DNA of 64,000 bases from contig NC_092674.1 in the NCBI RefSeq assembly GCF_964355755.1, positions 11,413,001-11,477,000 of the forward strand, read 5' to 3'. A program made the position numbers and the translations under genes. Source of the stretch: Antedon mediterranea. Lineage: Eukaryota > Echinodermata > Crinoidea > Comatulida > Antedonidae. Under the pieces are notes generated by a model. The model saw only the letters and a list, made by a program, of their open reading frames with translations. It searched no databases and was not told the DNA's origin. Shown here one piece after another: positions 47,381-58,197 of the stretch. Position 1 is the stretch's first letter, and the number at the start of each line of letters is the position of its first letter.

Positions 47381-48317
47381 TTAAGTTTTTTCTATGAAGC
47401 AGTTTTTAGAGGTTGATTTTGCATTCCTGTTTTTATAGCTTTCTGTTTGCTTCTCAACGTTTTTAGGTTCATTGATTATATTTTCCTTTTGTTGGAGTTG
47501 CTCCCAGCGCTGCTTTTTGATTTGCGTCATTTTGTTCTTGTAATGCTCTTGAATGTTAGGGGCATGAGCTCTAGCTTGCTCCATGTAGATGGCTTTCGTT
47601 GAACTATCTAAATTGTCAAGACACTGATGTGTACCATTATTGGCCCACATAATAAGTGTTTCTAATTTGATTACTCGAGCAGATGGTTTCTCCGTTACAA
47701 GAAAATCTAGCCAGGCAAAATCTCTTTCTCCGATCATGTTGGTAGAAGGGACATTGGCATAAGCAGCTTCCATTTCATTGGATGGAGCCCAGTACCTGCC
47801 ACCTGGAAGTTGGTCCTTGCATTGCCGTTCCAGGATGAGTAGGATATGCCACAGCACATCAACTCCACAGCTTGTTGGCACATTGCATGTAGTTCTGGAT
47901 CTGTGCATTCAGCGAAAAGACAAGCATAAATTTCATCTTTTACTATAATGTGCTCATTCATTGCACAATCTCCCTTCAGTAGAGCAGAAGCATCGTCCTT
48001 CCATTTTATCAAATTTAATGGGAGGTCATGCAATGGCTTATTCAGTGAGAATATGTTCTCTGCACATTTAGTTACATGCCACAATGGCTCTGTAATTGTT
48101 TTCCCAACGCTCTAAGTTCCGACAGGTGTATTTTTTCTTGGGCATTTTCACTGACAGCCTTCAGAAGACAATTAGGTTCTGGCAGATGAGCAACAAAGTT
48201 TGTGATGCGAGTCAAATGGTAGTATGTGGCAGCTGCGCCTTCGAACAATATACTTGCACAATTTCCTTCTGAACATTTTGAGACTAAAATTGACTTGCTG
48301 CGACCAGGGGTTGCCAA
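47381..48317 (-). pseudogene. Frameshifted relic of a multi-copy protein of unknown function
   Basis: Three overlapping minus-strand frames (48317-48072, 48084-47734, 47908-47381) read as one protein broken by about two frameshifts. Blocks: FEGAAATYYHLTRITNFVAH, then WHVTKCAENIFSLNKPLHDL, ECTDPELHAMCQQAVELMCC, LPGGRYWAPSNEMEAAYANV, NMIGERDFAWLDFLVTEKPS, MWANNGTHQCLDNLDSSTKA, and a basic coiled-coil-like tail with KKQRWEQLQQKE. The VPSTN-x-x-x-ERDFA...LD block resembles an uncharacterised protein family I recall in many copies from cnidarian and echinoderm genomes, probably transposon-borne; that recall is uncertain. No catalytic motif can be named. Confidence 0.5.
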
Positions 48318-49085
48318 GATACAAGTACCTATTTACATGTGTTCATATAACCCTTGACGCTGACCCTTTGACCTTTTGTAATATTTTTCAATATGTGTAA
48401 CAAATAACAACATGTATTCGAACAATTTAAGACCAAATTCAAGTGTCTACGACCAGTAGTTATAGAGATACATACGGTTGTGGGTCAAAGGTCAGAAATG
48501 GCATTTCTGGTCATTTTTGACTAAAATGTCCCCATTAGACTAAATATAAATGTATACCTTCTGATCAATTTGAGACCAAAATTACCTTGCTGTGACCATT
48601 TTCAAAATTTGTAACCAAGCCAAAAATGATTGTTTGACCATCCTAAACCAATTTCTGTCAGTCAGATTCTCTTCAATGTGCATACGAAAAGTTGATCTAG
48701 CTACTAGAGTATGTATTTTGATAGTGCTGATTCTAAACCTGCAAATAACTTAATTTGATGATTAAATGCATACATTATATACATTTTTAATGGCGGCCAT
48801 CTTGGAATCCAATATGGCTGCCATATGCTATTATTATAAATTGTTCCATCGGACTGATTTATCATAATCTTGTAAGATTTGTCACACAAATTACGTTCGT
48901 ACGTGGTTTAAAATAGGAGCTATTATCAGTTTTTGAGTAAAAAATGGGGATTTTGAAATCCAAGATGGCGGCCAAAATAGGGTCGGGAAAAATTGACCCC
49001 CAGTTGCAATGAATTCTACTAGTCCTAAGGATTCCAAAACTGCCAAGAACTCAACATTATAATCTCACGGAATTACATTAGGTTG
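48318..49085. other. Gene-free stretch before the duplicated block
   Basis: Holds an unclassified repeat-like passage (TGACCCTTTGACCTTTTG, then GGTCAAAGGTCAGAAATG) and two GATGGCGGCCA-like motifs near 48790 and 48964. No coding frame. Confidence 0.4.
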
Positions 49086-49322
49086 CCCACTATTAGGTTT
49101 GTGGGAGTAGCAGCATGTGATCTGTTTTTCTTTAGCTTGTGTTGAACAGTGAAAGTCTTATTTCTGTCCACTTTTCATACTATTTCATGATTCGCCTAGA
49201 CACTCAAAAAGAGTTATTCAGTTCAATTGGTGATGTTGATAAGGATGTGTTTACTGGATACGTCAAAGAGTCATTTTCATTTCTAAACATTTAATTTTCT
49301 TTCAGTAGGGCTTCTAAGGATT

Positions 49323-49730
49323 TCACTTGTTTGAGAAAAGCAAGGCACTCTGATTAGCTGTTCTTCTTTCTCTGTACTTTCTCTTCATTGGTGGTGGCTG
49401 TTGACCTAACACGGCAGCACGTGTCATTCGTTGTGTGGCAGCTTGTTCTTCCTTCATTTCCATGATGAATTCATAGACATTCGGGTGACATTTTCCTATA
49501 GCGAGTGCGAATCCGTTATGCCAACCTTCCAGCATGTTGTTGGTTCGGGTGTTTTCTTCATGTACATTCCACATAGCGATGGGAAAAGAACCATTCAACC
49601 AGGTATCACTGAAATACTGTAGAAGATCGGGAACACCAGGATGATTTGCAGCGGGTATTTGGTTGACTGTGTAGGTAAAGAGGTTGCGAACAACCATCCA
49701 CATAGCCAGTCGGCAAACTGGAGTCGGCAA
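49323..49730 (-). pseudogene. MULE transposase C-terminal fragment, copy A
   Basis: The frame reads IPAANHPGVPDLLQYFSDTW, then NVHEENTRTNNMLEGWH, then HPNVYEFIMEMKEEQ. The pattern YF-x-x-TW...P...WN-V...RTNN-x-x-EGWH...HPN-x-x-x-FI...EQ is characteristic of the C-terminal end of Mutator-like (MULE) transposases. The catalytic DDE core and zinc finger are absent upstream, so it cannot act alone. 130 of 135 residues match copy B. Confidence 0.8.
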
Positions 49731-50086
49731 ACTGGCCTAGACCCAAGTGATCCGTTTACCATATGAATATTTACAAATAAAATGCAGGCATCAAGCATAA
49801 ATTGAATGTTTACCATATGAATATTTACAAATAAAATGCCATGACATTATACAGTAAACATAAATTAGCTTTACAAAAAAAAAATTGTTTCATTGCCCAA
49901 TTAAAATCTACTATTGTGCTGGTTGATAGCCTGGCTTTTCTGTGGTACTGGAGCTATGTTTACAGGCAATGGTGGTAGAGTACTATAAGGCAGAGATTGT
50001 CCATTACGCTTGTATTCAACAACTTTGTCCATCAACAAAGAAACAAATGAATAATTATTTTTTTCGTAGACTGGACGAACAGACCA

Positions 50087-50464
50087 TCATTCTGTTAATC
50101 GGTTTAATGTCCAAATGAGCCCTTCTTTCTCCATCGCACCAGAATTTTTTACCTCACTCACCTGTATTAGTTCAAAGTCTAGAATTGTACCAGTTTCCTG
50201 CTCCATTAAAGGTATATGTACAAAACTTGGCATTGTAGCCAGGAGAATCACATCTCCCATCTCCCGAAAGTTTAAGTCTCTTATCTTTGGTTGGCTGGAA
50301 GAGGTACTTGTTTTAAGTATATTGGATTTTCTTTGTTTAGGTCTTGCATTTTTCATGCTGCACCTTGTTTGAATTGGGGTGGATGACATTTGGCATAATG
50401 CACTGTTGAATGCTGTCAAAGTAGCTTTCATCATCGCTGTCGCTGTCATAATGGTTAGAAACAA
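50087..50464 (-). pseudogene. Second transposase-like fragment, copy A
   Basis: The C-terminal part reads MGDVILLATMPSFVHIPLME, then GTILDFELIQVSEVKNSGAM and EKEGLIWTLNRL, ending at a stop. The ILDFELIQVSEV...AMEKEG block resembles the region around the first catalytic Asp in a large group of uncharacterised invertebrate DDE transposases, from memory, with moderate certainty. It stops before the later catalytic residues. Copy B is frameshifted by a one-base deletion near 56018. Confidence 0.45.
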
Positions 50465-50629
50465 AGCTAAAAGCTAGGCTTAGGTCATCCATCTTGAAAT
50501 AAGCAGACAAAGCTTGCTCAGGATGTACAATAAAACAGTTCCAATTATGCTTAAAGACAATAGACAGAGGTCTAGGAAATGTTGATTAAAGCTGTTTAAA
50601 AAAATTGCCCGCTGTTACCTTTATTTGAG

Positions 50630-51030
50630 GAATATATCTGGAAGTTGATTCGTTAACTATGTCGTCTGTTGCTATGAACAATGTTTCCTTGAAATAGGTG
50701 GTAGGGGTTGCAATAAAGTCATTAATAATATGACAAAGCTCTCCTGATGATGACAAAACCTTTATTTGAGAAAAATATCTGGAAATCCACTAAAGCAGTG
50801 CTTTCAAGCTGATTCGTTAACTGTGTCGTCTGTTGCTATGAACAATGTTTCCTTGAAATAGGTGGTAGGGGTCGCAATAAAGTCATTAATAATATGACAA
50901 AGCTCTTGTGCTGATGAAAAAATTGCCCTTTGTTATCTTTATTTGAGGAAAATATCTGGAAATCCACTAAAGCTGTGCTTGCAAGTTGATTTGTTAACTA
51001 TTTCGTCTGTTTCTATGAACAATGTTTCCT
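50630..51030. repeat. Three tandem ~175-bp repeats (copy A)
   Basis: Each unit contains TTTATTTGAGG-AATAT, ATCTGGAAATCCACTAAAGC, GTTAACTATGTCGTCTGTTG and AACAATGTTTCC, and the first two add GGTGGTAGGGG and TCATTAATAATATGACAAAG. The same repeats occur in copy B (56420-56850) and twice more, decayed, at 60640-60870. On the minus strand each encodes a similar peptide (ETLFIATDDIVNES), so they probably come from an internally repeated gene. Confidence 0.65.
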
Positions 51031-51435
51031 CTGAATAATGATTTGTGGTTTGTTAATTACCCGCTCAAATAGTATGGGTAGGTCAGAAATCTGTTGGCCC
51101 TGTCTGCCTGCAATAACCACAGTATCGTATCTGTTGGACGAAATTGGGTGACAACCAGACGTTGTGAGGTTCATATGCTGAACCTCAACAATTTCTTTGA
51201 CCACTATAGTTACCCCATTTACTATGTTCGATCGCGAGTCAACCATATATTGAACCTCGTCTTTTCCCATAGTTTCCACTTTTAACCTAAACACTCGTGC
51301 AAGGCAGCCATATGCTGAAGCTCTGGAACCATATACACCATTTCCCACTTCTACTTGACCACTCCGCGAGGCAACCATCTGTTGAACCTCTCGATCTACC
51401 CTTAGTAAAGCCGTAGTAGGGACAGTCACGTCCAT
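51013..51435 (-). pseudogene. ORF with EVQ-M repeats, copy A
   Basis: A 140-codon frame with repeated EVQQMVASRSG, EVQYMVDSRSN and EVQHMNLTTSG at irregular spacing. Its start follows directly after the stop of the recombinase fragment. Copy B (57197-56832) is intact but shorter. No family recognised; it may be spurious translation of a GTTCAAC-rich repeat. Confidence 0.3.
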
Positions 51436-51766
51436 TTAAGTGAAAACGACTGCCCATGATTTCCATCTACCTAAATCTTGAATGTCATTCTCTGCCACAC
51501 CCTGAGACGCCGCCTCGGTCGCCGCCCCAATTCTGAAACCTTGTATCTGGCAGGATCTAGATCTACAAAAGAGGGCCGACTTTTTATTTAAACATGAGCA
51601 CATATTTCTGTACACACCGGACGGTACAAATATCACTTCCAGGAGTTGAAGCAAGGGAGAGCACAACCGGGGGCCTACCCGTAGACGTTTTGGAATAGTG
51701 CACCATCACGCACAACCCCTTCTGAAAGAGTCGCGTCCAAAAAGCTAAATTTAAAAAAAAAGTCAC
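51436..51766 (-). pseudogene. Tyrosine-recombinase C-terminal fragment, copy A
   Basis: Two overlapping frames give SKTSTGRPPVVLSLASTPGS, then C-x-VRCVQKYVLMFK, then after a frameshift QGFRIGAATEAASQGVAEND and IQDLGRWKS. The FRIGAAT...LGRW-x-S pattern is the C-terminal signature of DIRS/Crypton-type and XerD-like tyrosine recombinases. The usual His two residues before FR is replaced (QGFR), about 40 residues between GPLF-like and FRIG are missing, and no Tyr follows GRW. It is catalytically dead. Confidence 0.7.
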
Positions 51767-52348
51767 ACATAATAATATATATTATGGTGATCAAAAGCAC
51801 ACGCATGTATCAACATGCCAGATGGGAGAATACATTGTATGAGAGGGCAAGGGAATATTGTCTTTATCCAATTAGATCATACACATAATTATGCTTCTTA
51901 AGTAATTTAGAACAGATATACAGGCGTACTTTTACGCCTGCTTCAAAAATGTTATCTAGCTTCCAATCTTCGTTATCTATAACATTTGCACGATAATCTG
52001 CTAAATGAAATTTGATCAAGTTTCCAAATATGGAATTTCTATTTTGAAAGAAAATGTTTTGTACCCAACTTAATCATATTCTTGAATCGTTGAATATCTG
52101 TTGGGCGTACGGTTACAATTAGCCACTTCCAGGCTGAGCTAATTGCTCAACCATCTCCCAGTGCAGATCCATTAACATTTGAAGTAGCAGGAACATCCTT
52201 GGTAGAATTCTTGCTAGGCCTATCCCTAGTTGGTTTGCCACCTTCTGGCGGGCCACTTGTAAGGCCATGCCGACTGTAAACAAAATGGTTACCTAGCTGT
52301 ATTAGAAAATAAATCCTTGAAAATCTCAATATTCAAAGTAGAATGATT

Positions 52349-53207
52349 GCAATCTTTGTCCAATCCGCCCGGCAAGCAGGTATTAAAGTAGCACAGTGAT
52401 CCAAAAGTTTTCAAAATGAACAAATTTTAAGTAGAAAATGAAGTATTTTTTGTAGACAATTTCTAGTACAAATCCACACAGTCAGATGACCTCTAACATT
52501 GAATGAACAAAATGTGTTTCCAAGTAGAATCTCAGGGTACTTGCCATAATTGTTGATGTAAGGATACAATGAAGTAAAATATATTCAATTTCCTTGCCTC
52601 TTAAAATTAGAGACATAGTGCAGGCTTCCAGTAATAAAAATATAGTCATTAAGCATCATTAAAAAATACTCTTCATAATCACATTCCCATTTAAGAAACA
52701 TTTTGAAAAGATATGTTTTGTTGAGCAATACCATTTTGGAAAGTACAGCAATAACCGATCTGTAAAGTGAAAGTTTCTGTATTTATTGAGTGTCTATAAG
52801 TTTACCCTGAGCCAGCAGTTTCTGTTGTATCCTTTAATTTTGTCTTTGTATACAAACAACAATTTGCATTTGAACTGTGACATTCGTTTAGTAGTGTATT
52901 TATATTTGTTTAGTGACTTAAATGTCAGCACATTGTGTGTTAACACCAGCTATAACTGTGTGTTCTGGAAGTTGTGGATGATATTGACATTCAGGGTTCC
53001 CAACGGCATACATGCTTTGCGTTTGTGTGTCTTAATGTGGAATAGGTCTACCACAAACTTGAGATTTACCAATTGGTCAGCTGCTCCTGCGTTCCCCTTT
53101 CAGGAATGAATGTAGCTCACAGACTCTGTCATAACAATTTCAATAGTGCCAGCTTTTCTGTTGTAGAACCTATCAATATTTTCTTTTTTTTGCAACCAAC
53201 ATGAACC
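52349..53207. other. Spacer unique to unit A
   Basis: No recognisable gene. In unit B this place is taken by the GCGCAATTT-bounded segment (58198-59510). Several ~30-base phrases, such as CCAAGTAGA-TC and GTACAATGA-GT, recur near 54500 and 60400, so it is itself part of the repeat family. Confidence 0.45.
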
Positions 53208-53592
53208 GACTCAATCAATCAATAAATTTATTTCTCAAATAAAAACAAAAATACAGTTACATTTTCTAGAAATAATAAATAATAAATGAGAAAAATGGTA
53301 CCCCACTGGAAGCTTAAGCCTTAAAATGTGGGGTCCAGGCAACATGTTTAAAATTAAGGTAAGGTAAGATATATATATAATTATATGATAATGAACAAAA
53401 AAGACATTTAACTTAACAAATGCAGTTATAATTTAACTTAAGAGAGATATATTATTAACTTAAACAATAATAGTAGAAACAAGGTATTCATGTAATTTGA
53501 ACTTAAATGAAGATATAAAATTAATAATTTTGAGTTCTTCAGGTAAAGAATTCCATATTTGTGGTCCTTGAAAAGATATATCATGCTTGCCA
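53208..53592 (-). pseudogene. 5'-truncated LINE 3' end
   Basis: The minus-strand frame reads FQGPQIWNSLPEELKIINFI then SFKFKLHEYL to a stop near 53459. This is the typical last segment of CR1/Rex-type ORF2 (GP-x-IWNSLP...FK-x-x-L). A ~250-base 3' tail ends in a TTGATTGATTG short repeat, common in such LINEs. Present only in unit A. Confidence 0.7.
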
Positions 53593-53639
53593 ACCTCCTT
53601 ACCATCACACCCTCAAGACATCATTTTTGAGAGGAATAT

Positions 53640-53880
53640 CCTGTGTACTTGAAGTATACTTTGAACATCCAGCAGTTGTGCATTTGTGATGTTGGTGCAC
53701 TACACATGGGTCATCTCAGTTTCTCTTTGCCATCTATACTCGCATATCCTTGTGAACATCCAGCAGTTGTGTATTTGTGATGTTGGTGCACTACACATGG
53801 GTCATCTCAGTTTCTCTTTGCCATCTATACTCGCATATCCTTGTGAACATCCAGCAATTGTGCATTTGTGATGTATCCAC
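53640..53880. repeat. 91-bp tandem repeat, about 2.5 units (unit A)
   Basis: GAACATCCAGCAGTTGTG then TTTGTGATGTTGGTGCACTA and CACATGGGTCATCTCAG recurs every 91 bases (53686, 53777, 53868). Unit B has about two copies at 59511-59695. Confidence 0.75.
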
Positions 53881-54643
53881 TGTGTAAATAGGGAAAGCAA
53901 AAGTTAGTAACAATATTGTTGTATTTGGTTAAATGTATACAAAATATGTGTAACAAAAATCAATACAATTACAATACAATTTATTTCTTTGATGAAAGAA
54001 TGTTCTTTCAACCTTAAAAAATAACTAAACACATCAACAGAAAGATTAAAGTCAAATACTCTTGAATTGAAGAGTTCAGTAGTAAAAACTCCTGTATTGC
54101 TATGTCTTATGTTGCTATAATATCTACAATTGGGAACATAAAAATATCCAAATCTTTACAAGTGAAATTGCACCTGCAAAACTGCAAATGAAACTGTTTT
54201 TCCACACTATTGGCCTCTTCTCCGGCAATTTCGAAGTGTATCTATTTTTTGCACATTAAATGCTATCAGCAGAACTGCCATTTTGCATTTTGAATACAGC
54301 TTTAATTAACACTCGTGACGTTGCCTGAAATCACATAACGTGCAGTTGTCACTTTTGCAAGGGTATCATAAGTGAGACATCTCACATACCTACTGTTCTA
54401 GTAGGACATTCAGCTGGCGTACAGTGCAGTGTAGTTTTTTTCCATCTTCATGGTTTTGTGTTTGCATTCCAAGACTAACTTTGTATGAATGAACAAAATT
54501 AGTTTCCAAGTAGACTCCCAATATGACCTACAGGGTACTCGATGTACTTGTTGACGTAAGGGTACAATGAGGTGAAATATATATTTCCTTGTCTCTCTTA
54601 GTGAGTTTGTGGCATAAGTGCAGCTGCCAGAAATCGAGACATT
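53696..54643. repeat. Duplicated block 2, copy A
   Basis: Matches 59511-60543 from GTGCACTACACATGGGTCAT to CCAGAAATCGAGACATT. Relative to copy B it lacks ~90 bases after AAATGCTATC (present in B at ~60077-60167 and in the third copy near 61305), so unit A has suffered a deletion. No convincing coding frame. Confidence 0.75.
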
Positions 54644-54645
54644 TT

Positions 54646-54893
54646 GGCAAATGGTCGTTCAGTGTAGTGGCAAATGGTTATATTCAAATGGTTGGTCGGT
54701 CTGTCTAGTGGCAAATGGTCAGTGAATCTAATGGCAAATGATCGGTCAGTGTAGTGCCAAATGGTCGGTCAGTGTAGTGGCAAATGGTCGACCAGTCTAG
54801 TGGTAAATTGTCAGTGAATCTAATGGCAAATGATCGGTCAATGTAGTGGCAAATGATCGGTCAGTCTAGTACCAAATTTCAGCGAATCTAATG
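54646..54893. repeat. 23-bp minisatellite at the A/B junction
   Basis: About ten copies of GGCAAATGGTCGGTCAGTGTAGT with a 23-bp period, with every third or fourth copy ending GTGAATCTAAT instead. It ends exactly where block 1 copy B starts (GGCCCACTATTAGG). Not found before copy A. Confidence 0.85.
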
Positions 54894-55130
54894 GCCCACT
54901 ATTAGGTTTGTGGGAGTAGCAGCATGTGATCTGTTTTTCTTTAGCTTGTGGTGAACAGTGAAAGTCTTATTTCTGTCCACTTTCCATACTATTTCATGAT
55001 TTGCCTAGACACTCAAAGAGTTTATTCAGTTCAATTGGTGATGTTGATAAGGATGTGTTTACTGGATACGTCAAAGAGTCATTTTGATTTCTAAACATTT
55101 AATTTTCTTTCAGTAGGGCTTCTAAGGATT

Positions 55131-55538
55131 TCACTTGTTTGAGAAAAGCAAGGCACTCTGATTAGCTGTTCTTCTTTCTCTGTACTTTCTCTTTATTGGT
55201 GGTGGCTGTTGACCTAACACGGCAGCACGTATGATTCGTTGTGTGGCAGCTTGTTCTTCCTTCATTTCCATGATGAATTCATAGACATTTGGGTGACATT
55301 TTCCTATAGCGAGTGCGAATCCGTTATGCCAACCTTCCAGCATGTTGTTGGTTCGGCTGTCTTCTTCATGTACATTCCACATAGCGATGGGAAAAGAACC
55401 ATTCAACCAGGTATCACTGAAATACTGTAGAAGATCGGGAACACCAGGATGATTTGCAGCGGGTATTTGGTTGACTGTGTAGGTAAAGAGGTTGCGAACA
55501 ACCATCCACATAGCCAGTCGGCAAACTGGAGTCGGCAA
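55131..55538 (-). pseudogene. MULE transposase C-terminal fragment, copy B
   Basis: Same 135-codon frame as 49323-49730 with five substitutions (N-to-D and T-to-S before RTNN; M-to-I, T-to-I and M-to-I later). RTNN and EGWH are kept. Both copies stayed open, which may only reflect a recent duplication. Confidence 0.8.
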
Positions 55539-56015
55539 ACTGGCCTAGACCCAAGTGATCCGTTTACCATATGAATATTTACAAATAAAATGCAGGCATC
55601 AAGCATAAATTGAATGTCTACCATATGAATATTTACAAATAAAATGCCATGACATTATACAGTAAACATAAATTAGCTTTACAAAAAAAAAATTGTTTCA
55701 TTGCCCAATTAAAATCTACTATTGTGCTGGTTGATAGCCTGGCTTTTCTGTGGTACTGGAGCTATGTTTACAGGCAATGGTGGTAGACTACTATATAAGG
55801 CAGAGATTGTCCATTACGCTTGTATTCAACAACTTTGTCCATCAACAAAGAAACAAATGAATAATTCTTTTTTTCGTAGACTGGACGAACAGACCATCAT
55901 TCTGTTAATCGGTTTAATGTCCGAATGAGCCCTTCTTTTTCCATCGCACCAGAATTTTTTACCTCACTCACCTGTATTAGTTCAAAGTCCAGAATTGTAC
56001 CAGTTTCCTGCTCCA

Positions 56016-56484
56016 TTAAGGTATATGTACAAAACTTGGCATTGTAGCCAGGAGAATCACATCTCCCATCTCCCGAAAGTTTAAGTCTCTTATCTTTGGT
56101 TGGCTGGAAGAGGTACTTGTTTTAAGTATATTGGATTTTCTTTGTTGAGGTCTTGCATTTTTCCTGCTGCACCTTGTTTGAATTGGGGTGGATGACATTT
56201 GGCGTAATGCACTGTTGAATGCTGTTAAAGTAGCTTTCATCATCGCTGTCACTGTCATAGTGGTTAGAAACAAAGCTAAAAGCTAGGCTTAGGTCATCCA
56301 TCTTGAAATAAGCAAACAAAGCTTGCTCAGGATGTACAATAAAACCAATTATGCTTAAAGACAATAGACAGAGGCCTAGGAAATGTTGATTAAAGCTGTT
56401 AAAAAAATTGCCCGCTGTTACCTTTATTTGAGGAATATATATGGAAGTTGATTCGTTAACTATGTCGTCTGTTGCTATGAACAA
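56016..56484 (-). pseudogene. Second transposase-like fragment, copy B, frameshifted
   Basis: Matches 50087-50464, but one A is missing in TCCATTAAAGG (56018 region), cutting the frame just before the ILDFELIQVSEV block. An overlapping frame (56484-56122) reads through the start of the ~175-bp repeats. Non-functional. Confidence 0.5.
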
Positions 56485-56831
56485 TGTTTCCTTGAAATAG
56501 GTGGTAGGGGTCGCAATAAAGTCATTAATAATATGACAAAGCTCTTCTGCTGATGAAAAAATTGCCCTTTGTTACCTTTATTTGAGAAAAATATCTGGAA
56601 ATCCACTCAAGCAGTGCTTTCAAGCTGATTCGTTAACTATGTCGTCTGTTGCTATGAACAATGTTTCCTTGAAATAGGTGGTAGGGGTCGCAATAAAGTC
56701 ATTAATAATATGACAAAGCTCTTGTGCTGATGAAAAAATTGCCCTTTGTTACCTTTATTTGAGGAAAATATCTGGAAATCCACTAAAGCTGACGTGCTTT
56801 CAAGCTGATTTGTTAACTATTTCGTCTGTTT

Positions 56832-57197
56832 CTATGAACAATGTTTCCTCTGAATAATGATTTGTGGTTTGTTAATTAGCCGCTCAAATAGTATGGGTAG
56901 GTCAGAAGTCTGTTGGCCCTGTCTGCCTGCAATAACCACAGTATCGTATCTGTTGGATGAAATTGGGTGACAACCAGACGTTGTGAGGTTCATATGCTGA
57001 ACCTCAACAATTTCTTTGACCACTATAGTTACCCCATTTACTATGTTCGATCGCGAGTCAACCATATATTGAACCTCGTCTTTTCCCATAGTTCCCACTT
57101 TTAACCTAAACACTTGTGCGAGGCAGCCATATGCTGAACCTCTGGAACCATATACACCATTTCCCACTTCTACTTGACCACTCCGCGAGGCAACCAT
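56832..57197 (-). pseudogene. ORF with EVQ-M repeats, copy B
   Basis: 121-codon frame matching 51013-51435. The upstream part carries an extra ~25 bases (CATGCTGGACCCCTGTGTTA, near 57248) absent from copy A, which shifts the frame relative to the recombinase fragment. No family recognised. Confidence 0.3.
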
Positions 57198-57283
57198 CTG
57201 TTGAACCTCTCAATCTACCCTTAGTAAAGCCGTAGTAGGGACAGTCACATGCTGGACCCCTGTGTTATGTTCCCCTAACCCAT

Positions 57284-57640
57284 TTAAGCGAAAACGACTG
57301 CCCGTGATCTCCATCTACCTAAATCTTGAATTTCATTCTCTGCCACACCCTGAGACGCCGACTCGCTCGCCGCCCCAATTCTAAAACCTTGTATCTGGCA
57401 GGATCTAGATCTACAAAAGAGGGCCGACTTTGTATTTAAACATGAGCACATATTCCTGTACACACCGGACGGTACAAATATCACTTCCAGGAGTTGAAGC
57501 AAGGGAGAGCACAACCGGGGGCCTACCCGTAGACGTTTTGGAATAGTGCACAACCCCTCTTCTGAAACAGTCGCGTCCAAAAAGCTAAATTAAAACAAAA
57601 AAGTCACACATAATAATATATATTATGCTGATCAAAAGCA
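57284..57640 (-). pseudogene. Tyrosine-recombinase C-terminal fragment, copy B
   Basis: Same as 51436-51766: QGFRIGAASESASQGVAENE then IQDLGRWRS, with His and the nucleophilic Tyr positions lost in the same way. A deletion of CATCACG near 57550 joins an extra N-terminal frame. Dead before duplication, since both copies share the defects. Confidence 0.7.
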
Positions 57641-58197
57641 CACGCATGTATCAACATGCCAGGTGGGAGAATACATTGTATGGGAGGGCAAGGGAATATT
57701 GTCTTTATCCAATTAGATCATACACATAATTATGCTTCTTACCTTTATAAGTAATTTAGAACAGATATACAGGCGTACTTTTACGCCTGCTTCAAAAATG
57801 TTATCTAGCTTCCAATCTTCGTTATCTATAACATTTGCACGATAATCTGCTAAATGACATTTGATCAAGTTTCCAAATATGGAATTTCCATTTTGAAAGA
57901 AAATGTTTTGTACCCAACTTAATCATATTCTTGAATCGTTGAATATCTGTTGGTGCGTACGGTTACAATTAGCCACTTCCAGGCTGAGCTAATTGCTCAA
58001 CCATCTCCCAGTGCAGATCCATTAACATTGAAGTAGCAGGAACATCCTTGGTAGAATTCTTGCTAGGCCTATCCCTAGTTGGTTTGCCACCTTCTGGCGG
58101 GCCACTTGTGAGGCCATGCCGACTGTAAACAAAATGGTTGCCTAGCTGTATTAGAAAATAAATCCTTGAAAATCTCAATATTCAAAGTAGAATGATT

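Larger units (their letters stand above)
49086..52348. repeat. Duplicated block 1, copy A
   Basis: Near-identical to 54895-58197, from CCCACTATTAGGTTTGTGG to CAAAGTAGAATGATT. It carries the MULE C-terminus, a second transposase-like fragment, three ~175-bp tandem repeats (50630-51030), a degenerate EVQ-repeat frame and a tyrosine-recombinase fragment, all on the minus strand. It is followed by spacer and block 2, giving a ~5.8-kb tandem unit. Confidence 0.85.
54895..58197. repeat. Duplicated block 1, copy B
   Basis: Near-identical to 49086-52348, with small indels. It carries the same minus-strand fragments. The upstream flank is the 23-bp minisatellite; the downstream end switches at ATGATT to the GCGCAATTT segment. 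Confidence 0.85.

Noticed and set aside
52786-53109. 107-codon plus-strand ORF
   Set aside because: Hydrophobic, low-complexity translation of AT-rich DNA in a repeat spacer, without splice context or similarity.
53640-53880. CRISPR-like array (91-bp direct repeats)
   Set aside because: Repeats are contiguous with no unique spacers; an ordinary tandem repeat in an animal genome.
54646-54893. CRISPR-like array (23-bp repeats)
   Set aside because: No spacers; period equals repeat length, so a minisatellite.
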